Notes under the pieces: generated by a model
Told to the model about the DNA's origin: nothing
The model's input: only the letters and a program-made list of their open reading frames with translations
Database searches by the model: none
In this document: positions 1 to 10,700 of the stretch, in pieces
How the letters are laid out: each line of letters starts with the position of its first letter
Position numbering within the stretch: the stretch's first letter is position 1
From: Haplosporangium gracile
Taxonomy: Eukaryota; Mortierellomycota; Mortierellomycetes; Mortierellales; Mortierellaceae
Direction of reading: 5' to 3'
Assembly (NCBI GenBank): GCA_015499985.1
Contig: JAAAUF010000692.1
Location: forward strand, 1 to 22,327
Length of the DNA: 22,327 bases
Translations under genes and position numbers: made by a program

Positions 1-51
1 ATTGCGGTCTGTTCTGAGAACAGTCGTGGGTTCAAATCCCTCCCTCTTCCC
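1..51 (+). tRNA. partial class II tRNA-like 3' half (Leu/Ser type)
   Basis: The window starts inside a tRNA-like sequence. A perfect 6-bp stem with a 3-nt loop (CTGTTC 9-14, GAACAG 18-23) looks like the long variable arm of a class II tRNA. It is followed by a T-arm with the canonical loop TTCAAAT (31-37) between GTGGG and CCCTC, then a would-be acceptor strand and a T-run at 52-57 that fits a Pol III terminator. The T stem has one T-T mismatch (27/41) and the position expected for the discriminator base is C, unusual for Leu (A) or Ser (G). The anticodon lies outside the window, so identity cannot be set. A degenerate tRNA pseudogene is possible. Confidence 0.5.
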
Positions 52-57
52 TTTTTT

Positions 58-2542
58 GGTCATGTTGGCGTGCATGAATGATGGCGGGTGGAAGAAGCAA
101 AAAAAAAAAAAAAAAAGTTGTGAGCAATTTGCAGGGTCAGTGACATTTCTATTTTATTTTATTTTCGGTCTAATGAAGTGAGAAAAAAGCTTTGTGTTGG
201 TCTTTTTTGCTCGTCACTTCGAAATGGTGCTAGTGGAGGTCAAGAGTAATGAGGTTTCGGTGGGCTTGAGAAGGCCATTTCCAGCTCTGAATGCCGCTCA
301 TCTTTTTCCTGCTGATGTGGAAGTGATAGTCCTTTTGAGGCAGTGAGAGGACAATGAGGTACGAGTGTATGCGAGGTGGACAGGTAGCTCCAGGCTTCCT
401 TCTATCGGACAGGCTCAAAACCAATTATCATAGATGTTCGTCTACATGCAGCAAAACAAGACAAAGTTAAAAGAAATGAGTGAACCAGAGGTGACTAGTT
501 GGCGTCTTTATGATAACCGAAGTCTCATTCACTTCATCGTAGTTGAGGCGGTAGCAAACTGGCTGATGATGTATACCCTTGCCACTGCACCATCGAGCTC
601 AAATATAGTTAAGTGCCCCAGATTTCGGCTGGTCAAGATTTGTTGATGTTGTTAGGGATAATCTTGAGTGCACAGTGAAGGCATAGCTAAGCTCTTAACT
701 ATAAGGGTAAAGCGCTGTGGTACTTGGGCATTCATTTTCGTCGTTTTATGGTCGATAGTAGGTAGGCCTAAAATCGACTCTTCTCCTTCTTGAAAAGCAA
801 AATTTTTGCTGAGGAAGGAGGTTGACGTGTGTGCGAGCAGGAATAGTGGATCCCTTTCTCTAGCCTTTGTTCTCCTATGTCTGTCTCTGCGTAATGGATG
901 GGTCAATTGTTAGCATTTATTACATTCACTCGGCTGGATGGCATATATTTGGTTGGTGCTACTTATCGAGGGCCATGGGACCAACAAAAGGCAAGAGGAA
1001 CAATAGAGGACGGAATTGAGAGCACTGAATGATCGAACTAGTTGGCCTTGCACGTGCCATGGTCTTTATCTTTTTTGTTGTAAGCATGTTGTTGTTCTGG
1101 GGTTGGAAGAGTAGGAATTAGCAAATACACAGAGGCCCCATGATGCTAAGTTGTTGGGTTGTGGGGAGTGAAAATTGCAAGGTGTGTCAACAGAAGAGGA
1201 GAAGGGAAACAGCTCTCTATTCCTCCACAAAAACAGGTCTCAATCTTTCCTTGTCGCTTTGTTGATTTTTGTACACTTTAAGAAGTGCCGCTGCTCCACA
1301 ATTAAATCATGATACCGGCCCATGCATCTCTCCTCCACACTATCGATCGCTCCAGGGGGAGGACGTGTCTAGGGGTCAAGGAGACAAAAAATCTCGTTAG
1401 TTTAATGATTGACTTTATTATTGATTGTATAGAGGGTACATTTGTGCTAATGCTAATCTAATACTCGTACACCCCCCAACGGGAAGAAACTGTTGGTCAA
1501 GTCCCATTTGTTTGTTCGTCGCTGTGATAAGAATGAGTTGGTTGCAGTTTGATAAGGTAGCACTGCTATTTGTCTTTCCAGTGTCATTAGGCGTTTATCC
1601 CTTGGTTGGCATTGAAAGTTGAGTGAATGAATGAAACGAGAAAATGAAAAAAAGGTGGCGAACACGAGATTGCGATCGGCTGAGTCGTTGTACGTTCATG
1701 TTGTCTTTCGTTGTGTTGTTGTCCTTTCCTTTTCTTTTTCTTTCTCTACCCCATGCCATTTATTATTCCTTTGGGCGTTGATTGTAGAAAGTGATTAAAT
1801 CGTTTTGTTGTGAGAGAGTGTTTGCTTGGACGAATGGGCTTCTTACTCTCAGTTGGGCTTTAGGGACGATGATGAGCAAACAAACATGAGATTTTACCCC
1901 CAAAAGTGAAAAAAAGCAAGGTGCAATAGATGAATGGACCAAGGTTCGACGACAAAGAAGAAGGTGGCCCTCATGAGCACAATGTGGCCAAAGGCAAGCA
2001 CCCCATAGACCAGAGAGAGAGACTGAAAGAGAATAATAGGTGGGTTGCACAAGCCCAATGCAGAGTAATAATAATTACACCAAGTGCAGCAAAGCCGCCG
2101 CCAGTCCATACCCTCGTGTTAATGCAACCAACAACCCACCCGCTCGGCTTGCTCGAGTTTCAAACAGGAAAGCGGTTTTTTTGTTTTCGAACAACGACAA
2201 AAAAAAGTTGTTTGACTTGCTCTCACTTCCTTCTCACTAAGAGACAGAGTAAAGTGCGTTGAGTTTGATGGTCGATTTCCTCGTGAATTCGTCTCCAGCA
2301 GGCAGGGCTCTCACTCTTCCTCTCACACTCCTCTGTCAACTACTCCGATCGCTGGGTTCCTTCCCTGCTTCTTCTCCTTCCTGCGTTTTCCTTTGGCTTT
2401 TCTCGAGCTAAGCCATCGGACATCTTTAAAAGAGTATCGTTTCCCCCGACTTTTTTTTGGGTTCCTCAATTCAACAAATCTCACACCTCTCAACACATTC
2501 ACTTTCTCCACCAACACTCACCCGTCTTTTACATTATCAACA
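58..2542. other. long gene-free region upstream of the first CRAL-TRIO gene
   Basis: No reading frame here has convincing coding character; the short open frames have compositions like random sequence. Visible items are the A18 run at 99-116, ATTTT repeats near 150-166, scattered TTG-rich and AT-rich stretches, and a pyrimidine-rich segment from about 2300 that is probably the proximal promoter and 5' leader of the gene starting at 2543. A TTTAAA at 2425-2430, about 115 bases before the start codon, could act as a TATA-like element, but this is weak. Confidence 0.4.
99..116. repeat. A18 homopolymer
   Basis: An uninterrupted run of 18 A residues lies just downstream of the partial tRNA. It is a simple homopolymer and its length may be uncertain in an assembly. 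Confidence 0.85.
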
Positions 2543-4059
2543 ATGACCAAGCTCGCCAAGGGAGATGTCCTCACTGCCCCCGGTACCGGCTACATCGGTT
2601 GCCTCACCTCCGATCAGAAGAAGACCTTGAAGGAAGTCTGGTCCATTATCTTTGACATTGCCGACTCGGGTGAGGCCGTCCTTCCCGCCGACATGATGCA
2701 TGAAGTCGAGAAGGAGGCCAAGACTGCCGCCGGTGCCAATACCGCCACCGCCCAGGCTGCCGCTAAGGCCGGATGGTTCGCTGGCAACAAGTCTGCCAAG
2801 GCCGAGGCCGATGCCAAGGCTGCTGGCTATGGCGCCGGGATGGCCAAAATATCTCTTTCTGATCTCGGATTGAGTGTCGACAAGTTGCGCCCCATACTCT
2901 GGGACAACGCCATGGGCGACCATCCTGGTAAGTCATTCTTCATTCCCATTGCATGAATGGCTATCTGTCTGTCCATGTATATGTCTGCCCAACCATTCTC
3001 CTTGCCAGCACAAGCTTCATGAACGACTGTTTGTTTCCTTTTTTTATTTTTATTTTTTGTTTCTGTTCTAACTAGGCTCTTTTGTTGTTTGTGATTGACA
3101 CCATGGTTCCAATAGACTCGTTGTTGTTGAGATTCATTCGTGCCCGTAAGTGGAACACTATCAATGCCCTGAACATGTTGTTTAAGGCCTTTAAGTGGCG
3201 TCTGGACGAGGACATCCCCTCGATCAAGTACTCCTCTGACGATGCCCTCAATGAGCAGAACCCCAAGTTTTTCGAGCAGCTCGAGATGGGCAAGTTCTAC
3301 ATCAACGGAACCGATAAGGACAACCGCATCGTCGCTTACTTGAACGTTCGCCTCCACCATCCTGGCGATCAACCCGCCAAGACCCTCGAGAAGCTGACCA
3401 TCTATGTCATGGAGTGCGGTCGTGTCCTGCTTGAGCACCCCGTTGAGACAGTCTGCTTGGTCTTCGACTTGACTGGATTCGGACTATCGAACATGGACTT
3501 TAACATGGTCAAGTACCTTGTCACCGTCTTTGAAGCCTACTACCCCGAGTCTCTTGGTCGAATCATCATCCACGGTGCTCCTTTTGTCTTCTGGGGAGTG
3601 TGGAAGGTCATTGAGCCCTGGCTGGACCCCGTCGTTGCCTCCAAGGTCTGCTTTACTCGCAAGGATCAGGATCTTTTGGAGTACATCCCTGCCAACCATT
3701 TGCCTACACAGTACAAGGGCGGTCTCAACAAGTTCAAGTATTCATATCCCCACGCCCAGGCCGGCGAGAACAAGGCTATGGAGGACACTGAGACCAAGGA
3801 GCGCCTCGTTGCTGAGTGGAAGGCGACCTTCTGGAAGTTCGAGGCCTTGACCCGGGAGTGGATCAAGGTCGGCACCAAGGAGGCGACGTCGACGAGGTCT
3901 GAGGCCGAGATTGAGGCTGAGCGCGAGCAGGTTGCCAAAGATCTTCGTGTTGCGTTCTTCAAGATGGACCCCTATATTCGTGCTAGGAACATGTTCCATC
4001 GTTCCAGCCCTCCAGTTGCCAATGCCGATGGTAGTGTCAACTGGGTGTACAACAACTAA
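2543..4059 (+). CDS. CRAL-TRIO (Sec14/Csr1-like) lipid-transfer protein, copy 1
   Basis: Two exons, 2543-2927 and 3116-4059, joined in the Asp codon of GDHP^DS, give 442 residues. The intron (188 nt) has GTAAGT at 2928, CTAAC at 3068-3072 and AATAG at 3111-3115. In order: an N-terminal helix after a GYIGCLTSDQ motif (16-25) like the GxLT..Q opening of Csr1-type Sec14 proteins; an Ala/Lys-rich linker with GWF (77-79); a CRAL-TRIO N helix region with DSLLLRFIRARKW (129-141); the lipid-binding domain at about 185-330 with YYPESLGRIIIHGAPFVFW (270-288) and the EPWLDPVVASK gate-like stretch; and a charged helical C-terminus. Members transfer or present phosphatidylinositol and other lipids between membranes in the cytosol. 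Which lipid is used cannot be read here. The start was chosen because its N-terminus aligns with copy 2. C-ending codons suggest good expression. No canonical AATAAA is seen close downstream. Confidence 0.9.
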
Positions 4060-4447
4060 CTTGCCATTTTCTAGTTTTTTTTTTAACATATACCATTTAT
4101 TTTATTCTTTTCTTCTCAATACAGTTACTTATTTGCTCAATTCAATAACATGTTTACTCAATTCAACAAAGCAGCGGTGATTGCCATTGGTAGTGGAGTC
4201 GATGAAGGAGGGATAGAACAAGGGCGTTGTAGTATGGTGCTTGGTCTGCAGAGGTATTCCATTGTTGTTCTACTGTCAGCCCGCCCGTTCGACCTTTTCA
4301 TTTACCATACCATTTCTCCACCCTAATGGAGGCGACCCCTCTTTTAAGAAAAAGTCCGACTGACGACACACCATCTCCTCCACACCGTCGTACCAGACAG
4401 AAACAGAACACATGTTTCCTTTTTCTTTTTCTTGTATTTTATTGCCT

Positions 4448-4497
4448 CTTTCCTTTTCTTTTCTTTTCTTTTCTTTTCTTTTTTTTCTTTTCTTTTC
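4448..4497 (+). repeat. TTTTC microsatellite
   Basis: Repeated TTTTC units with one longer T-run in the middle, about 90 bases upstream of the copy 2 start codon. It is a polypyrimidine tract in the probable promoter or 5' leader. Confidence 0.85.
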
Positions 4498-4554
4498 GCC
4501 TCTTTCCTCGTCTCTCATCACCACTTCCTCCATCCTCTTCGTCACATACCATTC

Positions 4555-4575
4555 CAACAACAACAACAACAACAA
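4555..4575 (+). repeat. CAA trinucleotide repeat in 5' leader
   Basis: Seven CAA units directly before the ATG at 4583. Unstructured CAA-rich leaders are generally favourable for scanning ribosomes; a role here is inference. Confidence 0.8.
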
Positions 4576-4582
4576 AAAAGAG

Positions 4583-6806
4583 ATGCCAAAGGACATTCAA
4601 ACACCCCCAGGCACAGGTCATGTCGGCACAATGACACCCGACCAGAAGGAGCTCCTCAAGGAGATGTGGTCTCAGATCTTCAGCATCGCTGACTCGGGCA
4701 CCGTGAACATTCCTACTGAGGTTCTCGCCGCCACCGAGACCGCGTCTGCCGGCTCCGAGACTGCCTCTATCAAGTCTAAGACGACCACCAAGAAGGGCTG
4801 GTTTGGCACCTCCAAGACTGCTCCTCCAGCTGCTGCAGCTGGCGAGGATACTCCTTCGACGCGTGTCAACCTTGCCGACATTGGTCTCTCGGTAGAGCAG
4901 CTCCGTCCTGCCCTTTGGAACAACATTCTCGGCGATCACCCAGGTAGATACGGATATGGCGCAGTTTTTGATTATTTTATTTGTTTTGCTTTTCTTTCTG
5001 TATCAGCGGATGGTGTGCATCTTTGTTTATGGTTCAATAACTGAAGTGAGTGGTAAAAGTCGAAAAGGGTGTTTGCGTGCTTGTCTGTGGGTGCTCAGAC
5101 GACCAAGGCCATCGATAGATCACGCTAGTTGCCCCTTCTTCCTTCATCAACCCCCCCCCCCCCCTACCATGAAAAGGGACAGAAGGATAGATGCTCTGCC
5201 AGACCAGACCAAGCTTAGGAGTGGCCAGAACTCTTCTTCACACAACAACCAATCAATCAAGCAGACATTTGACCCCCTAACTCTCTCTCTGCTCAACCTA
5301 TGACTGACAATCTTTCCTTTTCTTCCCCCTAACCCCTGGACTCACTTACCAAAAGATTCGCTGTTGCTGCGATTCCTGAGGGCGCGTAAGTGGAATGTCA
5401 CCAACGGCATGACCATGATCCTCAAGGCATTCAAATGGAGACTCGAGGACGATATCGAGGAGGTCAAGTCAAAGAGCGAGGACGAGCTCGACGCCAAGTA
5501 CCGTGGATTCCGCCTGCAGATGGAACTGGGCAAGTCCTATGTTCACGGCACAGACAAGGAGGGTCGCCCCATCGTCTATATCAACGTTCGTCTCCATAAG
5601 CCCGCCGACCAGGACGCCAAGGCGTTGGAAAAGTTCACCATCTATGTCATGGAGGTCGGCCGTTTGATGATCCAGCCTCCCGTCGAGACCGCATGCTTGG
5701 TCTTTGATATGACCGGATTCGGGCTCTCCAACATGGATTACAAGTAAGCATTGTGGGCGTTTATTTGGAGGCTGTTTTGGAGATGGTTCTATTGTGCGCC
5801 TTGTCTGGACAAAGAGAGCGATACTGCGATTCTTTCTTTCGATTGCTCATTCTTTTTTGTGGGGTGCATGGATTGAACAATACAAATGTACAACCAAATT
5901 GGATCCCTGCAGGACAGAAGGAAATACTCTGTGCAACAGCAGCGACTTATCGATTAAGAGAGAGCTAGCTCACTCACTGACAAACTATGCCCATCCATGT
6001 CTTGCTTTCTCTTCTGGGGCGATTTTGCACTGATAGCTTTGTCAAGTTCTTGGTCCAATGCTTCGAGGCCTACTACCCCGAGTCCCTCGGGATTCTTATT
6101 ATTCACAAGGCTCCTCTTGTCTTCTGGGGTGTCTGGAAGATCATCGAGCCCTGGCTGGACCCCGTCGTTGCCTCCAAGATCCGCTTCACTCGTGGCGACA
6201 AGGAGCTGACTGACGTGATCGAGGCCGAGCGTCTCCCCAACAAGTACGAAGGAGGAAAGGACCAGGTACGAAAAAAAACTTTGACCAAGGGCGCAAAGAA
6301 AAACCTTATCTCCCTTTATCTTGCCTTTTGCTCCTCTCACTGCGCACATTAATTACGATGATTTTATTACTTCAATTGTTATTCGTCCGCTGTCCGTTGT
6401 TCGTTGTTTGTCTTACGCTCACATGCTCAAAGTATTCATTACACAAAGTACTAACCTCAAAACGTGTCTTTCTCTTTTTTTGTAGTTCACGTACCAATAC
6501 ATCCCTGTACAGGCTGGTGAGAACGACCGCATGAAGGACACCGAGACCAAGGAGCGACTTTTGGACGAGTGGAAGGCTATCATGTGGAAGTTTGAGGCTT
6601 TGACCCGCGAATGGATCGAATGTAAGAAGATTGAGGGTGCCAGGGTTGAGGATGTGATTGAGAACGAGCGTAACGCCCTTGTCAAGGAGCTTCGTGTTGC
6701 CTACTTTAAGCTCGACCCTTACATCCGTGCCCGCAACCTGTACCACCGCTCGGAGCACCCTGTCCTTCAGGCCGACGGTACCTCGGTCTGGACCTACAAG
6801 AACTAA
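4583..6806 (+). CDS. CRAL-TRIO (Sec14/Csr1-like) lipid-transfer protein, copy 2
   Basis: Four exons, 4583-4943, 5356-5743, 6037-6265 and 6486-6806, give 432 residues. Introns are 412, 293 and 220 nt with donors GTAGAT, GTAAGC and GTACGA. Branch-like CTAAC lies at 5329-5333 and 6451-6455, and CTGAC at 5977-5981. The joins restore GDHP^DSLLLRF, NMDYN^FVKFL and GGKDQ^FTYQY, each matching copy 1. The domain order is the same as copy 1: TGHVGTMTPDQ N-terminus (11-21), Thr/Ala/Ser-rich linker with GWF (72-74), DSLLLRFLRARKW (121-133), CRAL-TRIO core about 175-320 with YYPESLGILIIHKAPLVFW (262-280), and a conserved charged C-terminus containing KFEALTREWI (361-370). It is predicted to be a soluble lipid transfer or lipid-sensing protein. 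It lies 523 bases behind copy 1 on the same strand and is clearly a tandem duplicate. An ATTAAA at 7007-7012 may be its poly(A) signal. Confidence 0.9.
5151..5164. repeat. C14 homopolymer inside intron 1 of copy 2
   Basis: A run of 14 C residues within the first intron (4944-5355). It does not touch coding sequence. Confidence 0.85.
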
Positions 6807-7720
6807 ACGGACGGACACAACGAATTCAATGGGCGGACAATGACGAACTCAGCATAGTTGAGTAAGTACAGGACTTTTTGGGATTAGGATGGTCGTTATG
6901 AGCATTCACCAACGTTCCCAAGTTTTGTGCTGTTATATATCTTTTATTTCTCCCCCCAGTCAGACTTGACATTTGTATAGACAGATTTTTTTTTACTTTT
7001 TTCTTTATTAAACATTCCCTTCGCCATTTTTTTTTATTACAGTGCGGTAAAATTGACCTAACCTATGCGTTACCCTCTTATTTCAGTCTTCTTCATCCTC
7101 TCCTCGTCTCGATTTGTTTCTACTCTAGCGCATTTCAACCGTTTCTTCAAGTTGGTCTTTGAATTGTAAGATTGCGCAGTGAGAAAAGTAAAGAAGTGAA
7201 ATGTAAAAAAGCATTTAGTTCGAACAAATTGGGCATATCGCTGCTAGAGAAAGTCGCCAACAAAACACTGTATCGGACATGATATAGGTTTTCTACAATC
7301 TAAAGGGCAGCGCGTTTATTTTTTTTCATAAGCGAGAAAAAGATACAGTTGAATGTACAAAGCAAGAACTCATCTTTGAATGGCATTATGTTTATTGGTT
7401 TTTTACCCTTACTTTGGCAAACATATATGAAAGAGCATCGCACTACAACCTCTTTTGAGTATTTAAAAATGTGTTTTTCATTGACTTTCAGTCAACAGAC
7501 ACCTCAAAAGTTAATAAGGTATCTTACAATTCTAATTACTCATTTAAATATTGAAATTGTCATGTCGATGAGCAGTTTTTATTCAATGTGAGATGTCAAA
7601 TCTGATAATACATACAAGAAAAAAAGAAAGAAAAAAAAGACGAAAAGGGTAAAAGACAAGGAGGAAAAGACTATGAACAAGAAGAAGCGGTAACTGGCAG
7701 GGCATAACAAAAATAATAAT
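6807..7720. other. convergent 3' intergenic region
   Basis: This region holds the 3' flanks of copy 2 (plus strand) and the SPRY gene (minus strand). ATTAAA at 7007-7012 suits the plus gene. TTTATT at 7578-7583 reads AATAAA on the minus strand, 138 bases beyond the SPRY stop. The sequence between about 7180 and 7620 is AT-rich. An 80-codon open frame there has no recognisable features, and I do not call it. Confidence 0.5.
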
Positions 7721-10700
7721 CTACGAACGACGACCACTTCCACTGGCGGTGCTACTTGCGGTTCCACTGCGAACTCGTCCAACAGGTCGGGATATGGTCT
7801 CGGCAATCAGCGCCGTCGTCTCATCATCACTCTCCTCCTGCGATCTCGTCCGTCCTCCAGAACCAGAAGACCCACGATCATCGTCCATCAGACTAGTGTA
7901 ATGAGGTGGCGGCACTCCTCCAGTTGGCCCAGACATGGTCGATAACGAGATGTGTTGAGGCGTCGTGTTAACCTTTTTGCTGTATTCAGTTCCGTTTCCG
8001 CCTTCACCGGCACCCATGCGATCCTCTTCGTCAATTTGAATAAGAACTCCTGCAGCCTCGATCCTGGCTCGTGACTGACTCGACTGCAGGTGGGGTCGAC
8101 GCATGGGTGGCGCCACCATTCCCGCTCCTGCTCCAGCGCCTGATCCTCCCAAGACCGACCCAGCCTCCAACAAAATCGAGCCTCGCTCACTACCATAGGC
8201 AGGAGGAGGGGCCAGTGATCCGCTGGCAGGAGCCAGGCCCCACTTCTTGACATTAGCCTCAACGAACACGAATCCAGATTGACCCAAGTTGACATGAAGG
8301 ACACAGGGGCCATTTGCTCCAACAGTCGGGAACAAATTGAATGTCAATCCTGTGTAAGCGTCCTCGAGTCGTTTGCCGTTACGGGTGAAAAAGATGGTTC
8401 CTGTGCGGGGTCGGTAGCCACAGCCGACCACATCTCCCTCAAAGTAGAATGGTCCATAGGGGTATCCGCTAAATGGTGAGTTGCAGTACTTTTGGCCATC
8501 CTTGGAAAAGTAGGCCACAGAGTGGCGATTCCAACCTAAGGATTCGTTTGGAAGTAAAAAGTAAAATCAATTAGTCAAAAGCACTCTTCTTTTGTGGGTC
8601 AAAGTAAGTAGATTTTCACAGAAGTGAAGTGGATATTTTCCAACAACGCGAGATGCTGCCAAGAAGTCTGAACGTTAACAACGTGTTCAGTCCACAGTAC
8701 GACAGCACAAGCCAACATACGTAATCACAAAAGAGTGAAGCACAACAACAGAAGAAAGAGAGTTCGCATGATGACCACTTAGCTCACAAGTTTGCTCACA
8801 AAAATATGTCAGCCGGATCGATCGCCCCACCACTTGCGCTTTGCACTCTCTTTGTCTTCCCGCTCGCTCCTACAAACCCCCTCTTTCGCCGCCCCATTGA
8901 CCCCCCCTTTGCCCCTTTGTGTAATAAACAAAATAAAAAAAACTACGTTCGCTGAAAAGGTATTCGAAATGCAAAAGCCGCAAGCAAATTCGATCTTACC
9001 AGGCATCCTTGTGTTGGGGTAAGGCTTGGTCGAGACACCGACAGAGACGACAGTGTCAGGACTTTTTTCAAACATCTTGACTTCCCAGTAGTAAACCTCC
9101 TGTTGTTTGGGCATAGGCAGGTTAGTCTGGACAGAGGTTTCGACTTGGTTCATGGCGAGGAACGACATCTCTGTCCGATCATGGACCTGAACCCTGTGGT
9201 TGTCGTATGATGCCTCGAATTCCCATGCAGAGACGCCCTTTTCCTGAATCGAGAGATACTGTGAGAGTGAAATATCTGTTGGGACACTAAGAGGCGGATG
9301 AGCAGCTTGGAAGGCTGGTTGGCGAAAGTGTCCCGGTTATGTCATTATGGTCGATCGGAGTGTGTCAGACATGCATGCAAACGACATAGAGTTCGGGCGC
9401 AAGAGCATCGGGCGGGACAAAAAGAAAGATGGAAAGAAGAGAACAGGTCGAGGTTAGGCACCTGTTGATCAGCAACCCAAAGGAAGTGTGCAAGAAGAGA
9501 AAAGTGTGGGTTCCTGGAATCCAGCTATTCCCGCCTGGCTGCGTTCGGCTGGGAATGATATGGATTACAACCATATCCATGACCATGCCTCCTTGCATCC
9601 AGAGTCCCGAGTCATTGGTGTTGTTGATGATGTTGTCACTTGAGAGTGTACGTCAGAGTGAAGGCGCAGACAAGGGCAACCCAGCTACTACTGTTCCCTC
9701 TAGGACCGGGTTGGGTGCAGTTGATGGTGGTACTTGTTTGTTTGTGAATGTCTTGTGCAGGTGAGTGAGTGTTTTCTGTCACACTCTCCTCCATGTCTCC
9801 TGGATTTTTTTTTTTTTGATATTTCGAGATGCTTCGTAAACGAACCATCCCTGAACAAAAACGAAAACGAAAAAAGCGAAAACTGCTCTTCTCTTCTCCC
9901 CCCTCCAATGGTCATCTGCTCAATGAAAATAATGATGCTCGTTTTTGAGTGTCCCTCTTTTGTTTGTCGTTTGTTTGCTATTCCAGACAGGATCCATCTT
10001 TGATGATGATCAATAGGTTGATCTCCTTCATGTGTCCCTTCCCATGCTGTGCTCCCATTGTGACAACCAACGACCCATGTCGAGAGTTCATATACAAGAG
10101 AGGACAAAGGTGTGGTCTATTTTCTACTCCCAAGGCATATCAATATCTCCAGAGAAAGAGGCAGAAGACCAGCCAAGAAAGAACGAGACAGTGAAGCAGC
10201 ATATGACAAAAAAAAAGGAAGGGAAACAAAACTAAAAGAAGGACAAAGATAGACCTGCTGCACAAAGGTGTGATGCTCTCACTCTGCGACACACTCCTCT
10301 CTTTCCAGTCCTGCCCTTTTCCCTTTTTCTTGCGGTCTCCCCCAATCCTCCAATGCTATGCATAAAAAATGCTTCCTGGATAGTCCCTCCCGGCTGTTCC
10401 TGCTCCCTTTGGTTTTTCCAGCTCTGGAGTGTCTTTTGTCTGTTTTTTCATCCTGCTGTGTTGGATGGTTTGTCTGATGCTGGCTGTTGTTATATTAGAT
10501 TCAACTCGTTGATGACGAGGGCAGAGTGGAAAGGGAGTCCAAAAATAAAACCAATTGAACCGTTTCCGATTGACAGAGTGGCGAGGCAAAGGATAAAAGG
10601 CAGAGTGCAAAGGGACAAAAAGGGCAGGGTACAGGAGGAAAACAAAAAAGGGCCAAGCAACGCAATGCAATACAGTGCAAAGTCAAGCCAATTCAACACA

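Larger units (their letters stand above)
4060..4582 (+). promoter_or_regulatory. spacer between the two CRAL-TRIO genes; 5' leader of copy 2
   Basis: This 523-base gap holds the 3' end of copy 1 and the promoter and leader of copy 2. The second half is strongly pyrimidine-rich, with a TTTTC microsatellite at 4448-4497 and a CAA repeat at 4555-4575 ending a few bases before the ATG. The pyrimidine-rich leader resembles that of other genes in this window. No TATA box stands out and no coding sequence is seen. Confidence 0.5.

Noticed and set aside
1930..2262. 110-codon open frame in the left gene-free region
   Set aside because: Composition looks random, and overlapping frames on the other strand are equally open.
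5987..6352. Alternative reading of intron 2 and exon 3 of CRAL-TRIO copy 2 as one long frame
   Set aside because: The sequence before 6037 does not match copy 1, whereas the spliced join reproduces the paralogue exactly.
7349..7591. 80-codon frame in the AT-rich convergent intergenic region
   Set aside because: AT-rich composition, no ATG at its start, and it overlaps the probable 3' end of the SPRY transcript.
9429..9764. Open frame on the plus strand inside the SPRY gene intron
   Set aside because: No domain-like pattern and no promoter or splice support; intronic chance frame.
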